A DNA stretch of 64,000 nucleotides from Anoplolepis gracilipes (GCF_047496725.1 NC_132973.1:16965733-17029732), one strand, 5' to 3'. Counted from the stretch's first letter, positions 11,046-23,311 are shown. Numbers and translations: made by a program. The notes: a model not told the origin generated them from the letters alone.

Positions 11046-11500
11046 GCAGATTCTGCTCGGTTTCTGCTGCCAATCTGCCGTCAGATTACGCGCGCGCAGA
11101 TCTTGCTCGATTTTTGGTAACAATTTGAAATCAAATCATGTTAGCAGATCTTGCTCGGTTTCTGCTGCCAATTTGACGTCAAATTACGCGCGCGCAGATC
11201 TTGCTCGATTTTTGGTGACAATCTGACATCAAATCTGTGTTATGCATATCTTATCTTAATTTAAATTATGCATATCTTATCCTCTTTTTGCTATCAATTT
11301 GCTCTTATAATTTTGTACAAATTCTGCTCGGTTTCTGCTACTAATTTGTTATCAATTATGTCAGCAGGTTTTATAATTTTTCTGCTGACATTCTGTTATC
11401 AGTGTCTGATATAACAGGTTCTGTATTAAATCTGCAATCTTTCTGCCGACAAAAATTTATAACAGACGTCTGTTAGAACAGATTTTGCTATCTGGGAAGG
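11046..11500. repeat. Tandem ~99-bp repeat and a terminus of a CTATCTGGG-type element
   Basis: Two consecutive copies of a ~99-bp unit (ttgctcggtttctgctgcca ... ttacgcgcgcgcagatcttg) lie at about 11046-11245, followed by weaker degenerate copies. The block ends in tttgctatctggga near 11496, which resembles the inverted end (tgtgctacctggg) of the element at 51357-52219. The matching left end was not found. Confidence 0.5.
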
Positions 11501-11640
11501 TAAGTTAATCGAAAAATGAATATTTTACGAGATATCTTGTATTTTACGTCAAAATACTGCAACTTTGAATCTTTATAACTCGGAAAGTATTTAATAAAAA
11601 AATATTTTATTGTAGCGTTTTGGAAAGCTTTTGAGGTAAG
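11500..11640. repeat. Fragment of the CAGGRTGGACC palindromic family
   Basis: The block with atgaatattttacgagatat and caaaatactgcaactttgaa matches the right half of the element at 15534-16406. It stops where LINE-like sequence begins. Confidence 0.6.
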
Positions 11641-12021
11641 CTATAAGAATATGTTTCTGGATCGGGATCTCTCGGCGATTTCCGCCAATCCGGGCTGCGA
11701 CCACCTGTCGGTTGCAAGGTTAAGTTGGGTGTGCGACCCCTCTGACGACGCACCACCTTGATGTGGTGGAGGGGGCTCACCTGGAGGGAGATCCCGATGT
11801 GGTTGTCGAGTCTTAAGATCCACAACCCCCGGGTGATCCCAAAGGGTGCTAAGAGTACGTCGAAGATGATGGATGCCAAAGCAAAATCGAAAGACATGCT
11901 CGGGATCGGATACCGAGCAATCGACGTCTTCATAGGGAGTGTCATTAGACAGAGAGCGATAACCATCCTTACCTACACCGTAGGGCGCCTCCTCCAGGCG
12001 ATCTACATCCTTCCTACGTAG
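11641..12021 (+). mobile_element. 5' fragment of an R1-like non-LTR retrotransposon
   Basis: It contains the CACCACCTTGATGTGGTG hairpin (about 11744-11762) and an 87-residue frame with L-T-x3-P-M-W-x-S-x-L-K and I-P-K-G-A-K. The minus strand near 57.0 kb encodes the related P-L-M-W-S-S-G-L-R and I-R-R-G-A-K. These elements share a GC-rich 5' region in this window. No reverse transcriptase is attached here, so this is a fragment. Confidence 0.5.
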
Positions 12022-12295
12022 TGCGCCTCTTTCAGGGCGACTCTACGTCCCTTCTAGCAGTGCGCCTCTTTCAGGGCGGTTCTGCCTTCATCTTTCGTAG
12101 TGCGCCTCCTTCAGGGCCGGACTACCTCTATCTACGTCGCACGCCTCTCTCAGGGCGAACGACTCTTATCTCCGAGGAGCGCCTCTTTCAGGGCATTCCG
12201 CTTCTTAGCGTGCAGCGCGCCTCTCTCAGGGCGATCTGCCTTCTCTCAGTCCACGAACCGTGCCTCTCTCAGGGCGTCTCTCACAATTCCTCTGA
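11983..12295 (+). repeat. Minisatellite, about eight ~39-bp units
   Basis: Each unit carries gcgcctctttcagggcg or a near variant, with variable pyrimidine-rich spacers. The apparent frames through it are repeat translations. Confidence 0.8.
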
Positions 12296-12553
12296 TCGCT
12301 CTTCTCGGTCTAAAATATAAAATAAATATTACATTAAAGTAAACTCATTAAGGCTCACCCTGTCCCCGCAACCCGTCAGATAAGGTCAACTCGTTTAGCA
12401 ATTTACGTTAACGCCTATATGTTTTTTTTTTTTCTTTTTTCTTTCTTTTTTCTTTTTCATCACTCGCGTTACTATTGCTAACCCCTGTCTATATCCCTCC
12501 GCGTATTCAACTATGGCGTTGATTATAATTTCGCTTACCTCTTTAGCTGCGTC

Positions 12554-12970
12554 ATGGGTAGGTCACGTCGAGCAGGGCGTGCTCATCAATTGAAGCGCCT
12601 CATCCGGTCATTATACCAAGGCGGCTCCTATCTAACGGTCCGAACGGCTGCGTCTCTACCAGATAGTCAGAGCCCAGCATCCGTCGGGTACTTCACATAC
12701 CCTCCATCGGGAAACCATACATCGGAGTCGTCAGCTCCTGACCCGTTCCACGACGCTGTCACTCCACCGGCATCCAGTAGCGGGGCCATCGCTTCCTCAC
12801 ATAGGCCCTTACTGCCTATCGAATACCGTCCGTGGCCCGTACCCCCGCCGTTGATAGACTTCGGGATTACGCAACCGAGGATCATTTCCTTCCGGCCTTT
12901 CTTCGGGCGAGTATGCATCCTGCCGGCCGCTGAAGCACCTATCAATTCGCCTCCCGATACTCGTCCGTGA
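12554..12970 (+). CDS. GC-rich open frame of 138 codons, unrecognised
   Basis: ATG 12554 to TGA 12968-12970. It starts basic (MGRSRRAGRAHQLKR), then is serine/proline-rich, then ends hydrophobic and proline-rich. A 92-codon frame exists on the opposite strand over the same GC-rich patch, so composition alone could keep both open. I know no homologue. It could be part of the neighbouring LINE-like element. Confidence 0.25.
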   Translation: MGRSRRAGRAHQLKRLIRSLYQGGSYLTVRTAASLPDSQSPASVGYFTYPPSGNHTSESSAPDPFHDAVTPPASSSGAIASSHRPLLPIEYRPWPVPPPLIDFGITQPRIISFRPFFGRVCILPAAEAPINSPPDTRP

Positions 12971-14255
12971 TTTAGTTGTCTAATCGTCTTGTAAAATATA
13001 ATAAATTATCACTGTACATATATGTTTAGTATAAAATAATGATAAATACATAAAAATTAGTATACGTAAACAATCTGTACTCATTGTCTACTCACTTCAC
13101 ATCCTCCCCATTACCCATTATTCCCGACCGCTAGCTTTCGGTGCACCGCTACGCTGATCGTGACAGGTTTACCGCTCGGCCACCGCGATCCGCGTACACC
13201 AACCACCGCAACCGCACCTCGCTCACGATCCAGGACGTAACAAAGACAACTTTAGAATTTTGCTATTCAATAGATCACAATTTTGCACCTGTAAGGGTAC
13301 AACTTTAACTAGTTTATTTTATGCAGTATTCCCTGTAGATCTTATAACCAAAATTTCGTAAACTCACCCCTAATCGGTTACCAAATATTTCTATTTGCTT
13401 ATAAGACGTCAGCCATCTTGTTCTTACTGGTTCATCCTGAGAAGACCAGACTAATTCCATTATAAAAGACTTGAACTGGTGATAATCTGTCCTTAATCTC
13501 GCCTCTCCAAATCAGTCCCTATAATAATTAATTAAATGAATTAATTATAAGAGTTATAAAATTTCTTAAATAATAAGTTAGGATAATTCTTAACAGTCAT
13601 TACTAAATAATAAAGACAAAATCCTACTTTAAAGCCACTATATATATACCGGGTGTCTAAGAATCATTGATTTTATAGAAATTTAAAATTTCAATATCTA
13701 CAATATACTCAATACGTACACACAACAAACATAAAATTTTTATCTCTATCTCTTTATATTGGCCTCAAATAAATTGATAATTAATGAAACCACAAGTAAC
13801 CGACGCTGAGATACAACAGAATACTTCCCAAGAACCTGACACTATACTAGAAATATTAATACAATTTTTGGAAGAAAATAAAGAAAACATTATTTATAAT
13901 TTAGACGATATTATTATTGAGCTTATGAACTAAGCCTCAATTGTAGTAGTTCCCGATCAGTAAAAGAAAATCTCCTGATTATCAAAAAGGTCAAGACTTA
14001 GCTCTCGGCGACTCCCTGGGTATAGCCGGTTTAAACAGGTTGCCCTAAAAAACTAAATAGAGAGCAACCCTGGTATTGACACTTAGGTGGACGATAACAG
14101 TGGATCGCGAGACTACACTCGGCACCCGGGGCCTAGGCGCTAACCGATGATAGCACAGCCAACTTTTCTATGTGCGCATGCGCTCAACTCACAGCAGTTG
14201 ATCATGACCGACTTTTCGTGACTTGACCTACTTACGAACATGTGACATACATATA
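12971..14255. other. No gene recognised
   Basis: Mixed AT-rich sequence. ccgggtgtctaag near 13658 resembles the ends of the TA-flanked palindromic families but has no partner I could find. Confidence 0.35.
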
Positions 14256-14430
14256 CAGAGTGTCCCATAAAGATTGAATCAACGTTCGTGAACAGGTAGA
14301 GCGCATTAAACTGAACAGAAAAGTTCTTTACTATTTTACAATTTTCGCAATATTTATTGAAATATTAATTAAAAAAGATTGGCGAATAAGCGCGCGCTTT
14401 TCGCAGGTAGACCATAGACCGTACTCTCTA
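14256..14430. repeat. Half of a CAGRGTGTCCCATAA-type MITE
   Basis: It starts TA-cagagtgtcccataa and runs through gtagagcgcattaaactgaa and acaattttcgcaatatttat, following the same order as the left arm of the 61491-61951 palindrome. The second arm is missing. Confidence 0.5.
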
Positions 14431-14487
14431 GGCATTGCAGCGGCGAGTGTCACGCGGATTGCATGGCAACGAAAAACAATCATACTT

Positions 14488-14542
14488 AGACATGATAGGA
14501 TATTTAAAGAAAAATAATTCGAACAGCTTAAGGTTTATTAGT

Positions 14543-14594
<52 letters not shown>

Positions 14595-14704
14595 TATATA
14601 TACACATATATGTATACGACATATTTACTTATGAAACAATTAAACATGATAGGATATTTAAAGAAAAATAATTCGAACAGCTTAAGGCTTATTGGTAAAA
14701 TATT
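14488..14704. repeat. 60-bp direct duplication around (TA)n
   Basis: catgataggatatttaaaga to cagcttaaggtttattagta occurs at about 14490-14548 and again at about 14645-14703, with two base changes. Between them is a TA/CA microsatellite. Confidence 0.75.
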
Positions 14705-15494
14705 ATTATATGCTATGATCTTTATGAATATAATTTATTTATATAAGTCTATATGAACTTAATAATTTAAGTGTGTATGTTGCATCATTCCAAATAATAA
14801 ATTAATTGAAACAAAACACGCTTTTTTTTAATTGAACAAATTTGAAGTATTTTTTCAAATAATGGTTATTTTTTCATTAAACAATATGATTTAATGCAAC
14901 AAAACAATCAAATTTCTATTTAATAAAATTTTGTTCCTTCTAAACGAATGTTATTTCAATGAAATAAATATAAGTCAAACAAATACATATTTTAAATTCA
15001 AAGAAACGTCTCTCTCTGTGTATATTTTCAGCACGAATGGTGGCAAAATGGATTGCCTACACTGAATTACGATAACTGTCAAAATAATAATTTTTATATT
15101 ACAATGATTAATAATTTTGGCAACAAAGAAATTCAATATACAATATTCCGATGGTATATAAGTAGATTTCAAGACTGTCGTCATAACAACCTTTATATCA
15201 CAATGATTTTGACAGATTGGTAGTTTTGACGACAAAGTAACAAATATATTACTGTTGACAATAAACCTATTTATATTAATCATCAAAAGATATATTCTGT
15301 TATATAATAACAAAAATAATAGTATACGAATAATAATATTACGTATACATAAGAAAAATTAGATTTTCAATATTTTAACAGTATATAGGTAGATTTCACG
15401 ACTGTCGTCAGAGCTGCCTCAATACCGCAATACTTTTGACGACGGTCGTCAAAACTACCCTTTTATATAAAAAAGTGTCATGGAAACTGCCCCT

Positions 15495-15530
<36 letters not shown>
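14705..15530. other. AT-rich spacer with a duplicated ~80-bp block
   Basis: Two related blocks, about 15160-15240 and 15385-15470, share gtagatttca-gactgtcgtc and gacgacaaa/ggtcgtcaaa motifs. A (TA)n run ends at 15530. I see no gene. Confidence 0.4.
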
Positions 15531-15533
<3 letters not shown>

Positions 15534-15535
<2 letters not shown>

Positions 15536-16406
15536 GGATGGACCATTTTAATCCATCCAGTCGAATATCTCGAAAACCAAGTTCGGGAGAGAAAAATGTT
15601 TCAAACAAGATTTGTATGGTTTCGAGGGGACCATAAAATGGTACCATTGGTTTGACCTTGAAATGTCATTTGAAGGTCACGTGAAGGTCACTTCAAGTTT
15701 TTTAAATGGAACACCCTATATATTTTTACGTATTCTTATAGCTCATCTCGAGAGCTAAACACTTATGGCAAAGTATTTTTCATTAAGTATTTTTTGAGTT
15801 ATAAGGCTTCAAAGTTGCAGTATTTTGACATAAAATACAAGATATCTCATAAAATATTCATTTTTTGATTATCTTACTCTAATACTTTTATGCACAGAAT
15901 AATGAGACGAATCAATTGATATAATTAAAACACATAATTATGTTAAAGTAAAAATCTGAATTTGCAACTAACAGTTACACATTTTTACTTTAACATAATT
16001 ATGTGTTTTCTTTACACCAATTGATTCGTCTCATTATTCTGTGCATAAAAGTATTAAAGTAAGATAATCAAAAAATGAATATTTTACGAGATATTTTGTA
16101 TTTTATGTCAAAATACTGCAACTTTGAAGCCTTATAACTCAAAAAATACTTAATGAAAAATACTTAGTCATAAGTGTTTTGGAAAGCTCTCGAGATGAGC
16201 TAAAGAATATGTAAAAATATATAGAGTGTTCCATTTAAAAAACTTGAAGTGACCTTCACGTGACCTTTAAATGACATTTCAAGGTCAAACCAATGGTATC
16301 ATCTTATGGTCCCTTCGAAACCATACAACTTTTGTCTGAAACATTTTTCTCTCCCAGACTTGGTTTTCGAGATATTCGACTGGATGGATTAAAATGGTCC
16401 ACCCTG
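15534..16406. mobile_element. 873-bp palindromic TA-flanked element
   Basis: The ends are CAGGATGGACCATTTTAATC and its complement with CAGGGTGGACC, both flanked by TA (15532-15533 and 16407-16408). Arms of about 430 bp are inverted repeats of one another around a centre near 15970. It has no coding capacity. The TA duplication and CAGGGTG-type tips fit a Tc1/mariner-type non-autonomous element. Relics of the same family lie at 11500-11640 and 53066-53300. Confidence 0.75.
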
Positions 16407-16408
16407 TA

Positions 16409-17051
16409 TATATATATATATATATATATATACATTATTATATTTTAGTTACTTTTTTTATTATTTCTTTATACTTAATATTATTATTTTATTTTAATAT
16501 ATAAAATGTTATTTTTATAAATATATAAAAATGTAATTTTAGAAAGTAAGGATTTGTTTTATGTATTTATAAAATAAATTGTTTAATTTAAAAAATCACA
16601 TTTTTATATATTTGTAAAAATAACGTTTTACAATGCATATTAAAATAAAATAATATTAAGTGCAATAAAATAATAAAATAAAATAACTATAATAATCAGT
16701 AACAGTCTTAAATATTATAATATAATATAAAATAAAATTAAACTCTTATTAAATGTTAATAAATTTATTATATTTTAATATATTATATATAATTTTTATT
16801 TTTTACATATATTTTGTTTATTAAATATAATTTACTTTTATTATATATTATAAAAAATTTTTCATAATATTTTTAAAAACATTTTATTTACATTAAAAAA
16901 ATTAAAAATTATCGGTCCGCGACCTCTTCCTCTTCCTACTTCTCTTCTCTCATTTCTCTTCTATGCGCAGACCATTTATATCTATAAAACATAGAGAGAA
17001 ACATATATATTATAGCTTGATAAAGATAAAGATATAATTATTTTATATATT

Positions 17052-17083
<32 letters not shown>

Positions 17084-17400
17084 TATGTAAAATAAACATA
17101 TTATATATTAATATTAATATATATGTAGATTTGTTACATCCGCGATACAACCCTGCGATATATCGAAGCGCGCCGCGTCTCGCAAACAATATAATATATA
17201 TAATTTTTAAATGATATATATTACAATCAATATTTACATTTATTTATTTCTACAGTATAGCTATTCTATGAACTAATTTTCTAGGAATTCTAAAGAATGC
17301 AAACAGGAAGATGCATTTTTGTAATAATAATACATATATTTGTAATAATAATTGACAGATTGCATTTTATTACAAAAAAAATATACTTTGAAAAAAAAGT
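16409..17400. other. AT-rich spacer with one relic exon
   Basis: Mostly A/T sequence with (TA)n and (CA)n. At 16918-16984 a pyrimidine-rich block ending gcgcagaccatttatatct resembles the start of exon 3 of the spliced gene at 18443 (minus), suggesting a decayed duplicate. Confidence 0.4.
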
Positions 17401-17478
17401 TTACTCATCGGGACTCGAACCAGCAACATTGTTAACACGAGTCTGACGCTCTGCCGTTACGCTACGCGCTCTTCGAAA
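17401..17478 (-). other. tRNA-like (SINE-type) relic
   Basis: The minus strand has an A-box-like gtagcgtaacggcagagc, a B-box-like ggttcgagtccc and a following run of eight T. The acceptor and T stems do not pair properly, so a working tRNA is unlikely. A tRNA-derived SINE head is the simpler reading. Confidence 0.4.
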
Positions 17479-18048
17479 ATACGGATTATTCCATAGGTAG
17501 ATAAAACGCTTGGAATTTTTTAATTTCGATTTTTTCGCGACCGCTTGAGAACTGCATCTTCCTTTACCCAAAACCCCTTCACATGATGACCTATCGATAC
17601 AATAAGTTTCATTGAAATCGATAGGTATCACGTCGTAAGGTCCCCATAGTAAGTGATGACAGAAGAGCGATCATCGCGGGGAGATGAGATAATATATAAG
17701 AGAATTAAGTTGAGATAGAATAAGAAAGATTTTGATTCTAAAGTGTATCTTTTTATGAATTACTGTATTAATTATTTGCACAAGGTTAGTTGGCTTTTTT
17801 AGAAAGTATCAATTATAATTGCTTGTGCACGAGTTGAGTGTAGAAGTTTGAAAGTGAAAACGAGATATAAAGATGGATCCGCGGATGCAACACAATTATT
17901 TATTTATAATACTATTATTTATTTATAATAAATCACAAATGAACTTAAAAATAAGTCATTTTCTACAAGTAATCTATAATAAAAAATAAAAAGTAAAAGA
18001 TAATAAAGGTACATTAAAAAAACAATAAGGGAGAATTTTAGTTTAAAA

Positions 18049-18086
<38 letters not shown>

Positions 18087-18110
18087 CATTATATATATGT
18101 ATATGTATAC

Positions 18111-18168
<58 letters not shown>

Positions 18169-18208
18169 ACTTTATTATACGTAAAAAAATATTGTATATA
18201 ATATAAAC
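17479..18208. other. No gene; AT microsatellites
   Basis: Unassigned sequence followed by two long (TA)n tracts (about 18055-18085 and 18112-18162). Confidence 0.4.
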
Positions 18209-19420
18209 TTAAAAATTATAAAAAATGAAATTGGTTCTTCCTCCGCCTCTTTCTCTCATTTCTTCACTTCCTCTTCCCCTTCCTCTCATTCCGCCATTTC
18301 TTCTTCCCCTTCCTCCTCTACCTCTTTCTCTTCCTTCTCTTCTCATCATTCGTCCTCCTCTTCTTATTATTTGTCCTCTTTCCCTTCCTTCTTCTCTTTC
18401 TCTATTCAAATCATACGCTTTTCTGCGTGCTGACCACTTATATCTATAAAACATAACAAACAAATATATTAAAAAGAGAAATATTAGTATGTGTATAAAT
18501 CTGAAGCTCATTCATATAATTATTTAAAAAATCTTGAAAGATATGTATTCAGATATATATGTATATATACATATATATACATATATATATATGTATATAT
18601 ATATAATTCGAAATTTAATAAATATACCTCGCATCACGTTCGGCGCGTCTTACGCCAGCCCGATGTTGGCTGTTGTTTTGCTGCTGCTGATGCTGTTCCG
18701 GTTCTTCCGGCTCCTGTCCTTGTGATTGACTGTTGCAATAAATTTGAAAAAAATTATTAATAAACATAAATAATACATAAATAAATATAAATATATATAT
18801 ATTTATTTATTTATTTATTTATTTAAAAATAAGATAACCATTTTTGCAAAGTTTTATAAAGTATACCCAATTTTTTGGGGATCTCTGATCAACAGCGTTA
18901 GACATGGCTATGATTGTAGGGCATCAAAAGAAAATTAAAAAGTTCTATGAGCATAATTTTGTAAAATGAATCTCCTGAGTTCTAGAACTGTCTAAAGTTC
19001 GTTATTATGACTATTTACCACTGATCTCGCTCAATTTCTCTGCATTAGTTAAACAATTAAAATCTATTGTTTTGTACTTTGTAACTACGTCTCTTAATCG
19101 ATTAATATATGTATAATTCATAACTATTCACTCGGGGCGAAAACTGGGCATAGTTTTTACTATAAATTATACTATTAATATTTTTATTTTCAAGTAAAAA
19201 ATATATTCATATATATATATTTTATATATATAAATATAGATAAAAAATAAATAATATTTAAAATATAATTATAGCATAAATACCTTTCTTCGATATCGTC
19301 TGCCTCGTCATCGGCGCTATATTCATTTAATAAGATTTTTAATTCCTTTTTTCTTTTTTTTATTTTTTCCTCCCTTTCCATCAAATCTTCTAATTTTCTT
19401 TTAATATCCTTCTTATCCAT
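18209..19420 (-). CDS. Intact three-exon gene, coiled coil plus Arg/Gly-rich tail (157 aa), unknown
   Basis: Exon 1 is 19420-19284 (ATG; lysine/glutamate coiled coil beginning MDKKDIKRKLEDLMEREEK and ending acidic). Exon 2 is 18729-18628 (QSQGQEPEEPEQHQQQQNN, then RRAERDAR). Exon 3 is 18443-18209 (YKWSARRKAYDLNRERE, then dense R-G-R repeats). Donors are gtattt and gtatat; acceptors are caacag and tatag. Phases match at both joins and the total is exactly 158 codons including the stop, with no internal stop. I recognise no family. The RG-rich tail suggests nucleic-acid binding (inference). A relic of exon 3 lies at 16918-16984. The gene at 49155 (minus) also has a short first exon and a Q/E-rich second exon. 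Confidence 0.55.
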
Positions 19421-20869
19421 TCTATAATTAAAAACACTTATTATAATTCTACTAGTATTTGTATAACTTATTTATACATATACATACATATACATACATA
19501 TGTATTGTATTATGAAACGCTGATAATAAAGCTACTGTTATATAAGTTTGTATAAGAATTCTTTTATGAAAAGAAGGTTTGATTGATTGGAATACGTTCT
19601 CGAGATAGAGTTAATAATCTGGTTAATGATCTGGTGTTATTAATCAATATGTAAAAATGTAGAAAAGTTGAAAAAACTAAATGTAATTCATGTAACATTA
19701 TTCCACATTAAAATATAAAATTATACACATATTTTAACTTGAGAAAACTATAATATTAGATAATATATAAAATATTAAACATCTCTTGAATATACAAAAC
19801 TGAAAATGTGTTTTTCATTTTTAACCTTTGTGACGTTTAAACTTCGTACATTAGATTAAAATAAAATTATAAAACTACTATATTCTGAGAAAGATGAAAC
19901 CCGTTATTAAAATTTTGTTCAACAAAATTTTTTGCATATATATATTGTTTTCTTTTTTCGAAAATTATTCGGGAATCATTCATGTCGTCAGACTGATATT
20001 TTATTTATAATGATTTAAGCATATACAAAAATAATGTAAGACTAAAAAGATTTCATAGAACTTTTAATTAATATATTCTATATATGAACAAATATGTAAG
20101 AAACAATATATGATTTGAGAATGTTAAGTGTTAATATTATCTGTTAATTGATATCTGTTTCTTAATATTCAATGTGTATTATTTTTTAATTAATTTTTTC
20201 TTCTTTATAAAGAAAGAATAATTTAATTGCTTTTGAAAATGAAAAACTTGATAATTAAAAAAGTATTTGATTTGAAGACGGTTGCAACATTATCGCTCAA
20301 AGAATATCAAAAATAAAAATGTCAACAGATATAGAGATTATTTGCATTTATAAATGTGTGCGAGTGTGTTTGTGCGTGTATATATAAATATTAATAAATA
20401 TATAACAAACATTATATAAGTATATAATGATGTATTACTAAATTAATAATGAATATTACTTACTTAACTTCTGTCAATTTTTTTTCTAAATTTTCGCTGT
20501 CGATACTGCTTCACGGTCTCGGACAGACTGATATAACTCGTCTCACAGGCAGAGTATTTAAAGGCAATGTATTAAAATTGTTTTGATTGCTAAGTCGCTA
20601 GACACAAAAGAGCGACAGGTACACAGCGCAATGATCTATCATCAAAGAGTTCCGAAATTTTGTCCGAAAGCCGATAAATTCTTAGGACTGATGCTTATAT
20701 CTTTCCGAGCCGCGACTCGCCGAGTATGAAAGCGAAACAGAGTAAAAAGCGGCGACAGAAAAAGAGATCATATATCATATCAAAGGGTTCCAAACTTTCT
20801 TACAATAGACTTTTCCCATCCATAACAATCCGAACATATAGAAATTTTACATAAATAAATTATACATAT
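19421..20869. other. No gene recognised; possible upstream region of the minus-strand gene
   Basis: AT-rich. A GC-richer patch at about 20500-20760 could hold a promoter for the 19420 gene, but I see no defined element. Confidence 0.3.
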
Positions 20870-21731
20870 TGTTACGTCAAGCGGGGTCGCGGCTCCTAAG
20901 AGTGGTCGGACCCTTCGCCTGACCGATTGCGTATTTCAGAAGCTAAGCTTCTGGGGATTCCCCGCGACTAGGCTTATCCGGATGATGGATGTTTTCCCTT
21001 ACCAAAGGTGAAGTAATAGGGATATGGCGGTGGTGTTACTGTGTATATAATGTTGCGGCAGTATCAAACGAAAAGGGAAATGGCGATTACCGACTAAGGG
21101 AAGTCGTGTGATGTGAACTCCTCGGGAATGGTTCCGCTAACGAATAGTAATAGATGTTTCTATTTCTCAAACCTCTGAGGAAGTCAGCGTAAGTGTTAAT
21201 AAAAATAAAAAAGTGGTAATAAAAAACTAAATTAATGATAAAACATCGTGTAATAAAGGCGTAAGACATGTGTGAACATAAAATCAGTGATCGTATTCGC
21301 ATGATTAAAAGGGTCACTGCCTCAGAACCGCTGTACATATTTATCGCATGTTAGTTGTATAAAATTACATATATATAATACGATCCAACTTATTTCGTCT
21401 TTTTTTTTTTTTTTTTTTTTTTTTATTTATAATTAATTTATTTAATTCATATATTATGCTGAAGAGGATTCAAAACATGAATCGAAACGTTCAAATTTTT
21501 ATTGTAATTTCCGTCATTCTATAGAATGTTACTAATGTACTTATTGTCAATACAAGTGCGACATATCATCTATATATAACAAACTTACAATTTTATATTC
21601 ACATCTCCTCGCTCCTATTGCCTCTTTATTATTTACTTATTTATTAATCGGAGCTCTTTATATAATTTTATTAATCTATTATTATCGGTTGTTCCGCGGA
21701 ACCCCAGTGCTCGGGGGTGGACACCCGTAAT

Positions 21732-22073
21732 TTAGGTATAATATTTCGTCACGTATTTGGAGGTAGCGGGTCTTCCTCGGATCTCCCGGTAATTCGCGGG
21801 CGGCAGAGGGAGGAACAGTAGCTGCGTGTCCAACGGTATCAGTTTGCGCGGCCACGGAAAATATCCCATAGACTTTGTGCGGATGTCCATCCTCGGAGGT
21901 TTGACCTGTTTTGTTCGTAACGCCAGGTTAAAGTACGCCTCGTATTCTAAGTCAAAATATAGATGATCCGTCCCGAGGAATTCACTATCTGCTTCACTGA
22001 CGGGGGCGTATTTGTATTCGTAATATAAGCGTCGCGCGTGGAATTTGTGTCCGCCTCTTCTTATTTTTGGCAT
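21732..22073 (-). CDS. 113-codon open frame, unrecognised, possibly an exon
   Basis: It begins MPKIRRGGHKFHARRLYYEY and has an even, protein-like composition (aromatic-rich, YFPWPRKLIPLDTQ near the C-terminus). The ATG is preceded directly by a polypyrimidine-tag acceptor (ctttttgtag), so it could be an internal exon whose first codon happens to be ATG. It lies antisense within the older host element. I do not recognise it. Confidence 0.4.
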   Translation of the reverse strand: MPKIRRGGHKFHARRLYYEYKYAPVSEADSEFLGTDHLYFDLEYEAYFNLALRTKQVKPPRMDIRTKSMGYFPWPRKLIPLDTQLLFLPLPPANYREIRGRPATSKYVTKYYT

Positions 22074-22142
22074 CTACAAAAAGATCAAATTAGTTTCGCG
22101 TGTTCGCTGGTTCGACCATTGGTTTTGAGATAGGGAGGTGGC

Positions 22143-22235
22143 ATGTGCAGAATATTAGCACGATGCTATCAGGAGAAGATATAAGTTTGGTCTTAGGGTA
22201 GGAGTGCCGTATGTGCAGAGTATTAGCACGATATC
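22143..22235. repeat. Direct repeat atgtgcag-a-tattagcacgat (two copies)
   Basis: Copies lie at about 22143-22165 and 22210-22232, one base different, 67 bp apart. Confidence 0.5.
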
Positions 22236-22418
22236 GGCTGGGTAGGGGTAGTAACGAGCGTGCAATTGTTTGCACCGCTACGTCGCTGGTTTGGTTAATG
22301 GTCGAAACCAAGTCTGTTGAGGGTCGGATTGAAATTTAATATGACGCCGAACGTAAAAAATGCGGACTGGATTCAAGTACGTTTTGATATTAATGCACAA
22401 TGAGATTTCGTAAATATA

Positions 22419-22424
22419 TGTATA
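22419..22424. repeat. Left 6-bp target-site duplication TGTATA
   Basis: Identical to 40566-40571. Confidence 0.9.
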
Positions 22425-23003
22425 AGTAGTGTTATAGTGGGGATTCTAAGCCATGGGGCGCTGAGGGGGGTGCGGGGGCGGGGGTATCTGGGAGGCGCGA
22501 GGGGTCTGATGTTAGGGAAAGGGGGTGGGGGTGGGGGGGGAAGGGTCCTACACACGTTCGAAAGTAGATGTTTATCTTTGCGGTTGATTTTATAGCCGGG
22601 GGCATTTTAGAAGTCATAAAATTGTTTTTTTTTCTAGTTTTATGATCATTTTATGGTCATTATATCATTAGGATTTTAAGCGCCGACGTTCGGCAGCTTT
22701 GTACCCTTGCGGAAAATCTCCCATAAAACTGGAGCAAAACATCTTCCATAATTTTTAGGGAAAGAACTGCAACTGCAAGGTGTTTATCTTTGTGGTTGAT
22801 TTATAGCCGGGGGACATTTTAGAAACCATAAAAGTGTTTTTTTTCTTTTTTTTCTAATTTTTATGATCATTTTATGACCATTAGAATATTATGGAAAAAG
22901 AGATTTTAAGCGCCGACGTTCGGCAGCTTTGTACCCTCGCGGAAAATCTTCCATAAAACTGGAGCAAAACATCTTCCGAAATTTTTAGGGAAAGAACTGC
23001 AAC
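22425..23003 (+). repeat. Maverick left terminal inverted repeat (~579 bp)
   Basis: It pairs with 39991-40565 with scattered substitutions and short length changes. It contains a G-rich block (22460-22550) and repeat units built on cgccgacgttcggcagcttt (about 22681 and 22911) followed by a cataaaactggagcaaaac block. CCGACGTTCGG is a near-palindrome and could bind a dimeric protein (inference). Confidence 0.85.
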
Positions 23004-23311
23004 TGCAAGGTGTTTATCTTTGTGGTTGATTTATAGCCGGGGGACATTTTAGAAGGGATAAAAGTCGTGGGAAAACAATAGAAATTTTGGCCGACGCTGC
23101 GACGAACATGTCGGAACGTTTTTATAGATGCAAAAGCGTTGACGTTCGGTAGGATGTGTTAAGACAGCATTAGGCGAAATATAAGAAGAATGAGAGCCCC
23201 ATCAAACCATAGTACGATTTGAAAGGGCATAGAGGAAGCTGTGGAAAAAAAAAAAAATTGAGTGGTTACTGTCAGGCATTAGAATTGTTAGTGACAGTGA
23301 ATAGTGAATAA
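23004..23311 (+). promoter_or_regulatory. Leader region between left TIR and first gene
   Basis: About 300 bp without a frame, with a degenerate further repeat unit (gccgggggacattttagaag, gccgacgctgcgacgaacat). It probably holds the promoter of the rightward genes; no TATA box is obvious. Confidence 0.3.

Noticed and set aside
11250..11500. Complete TIR element around the tandem 99-bp repeat
   Set aside because: Only the right tip (tttgctatctggga) is visible; no matching left tip was found.
17401..17478. Functional tRNA gene on the minus strand
   Set aside because: A- and B-box-like motifs exist but the stems do not pair; reported only as a tRNA-like relic.
22373..22617. Proline-rich ORFs in the Maverick left TIR (and 40376-40558 in the right)
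   Set aside because: Translations of a C/G-run block duplicated in both TIRs, with length changes between the copies.
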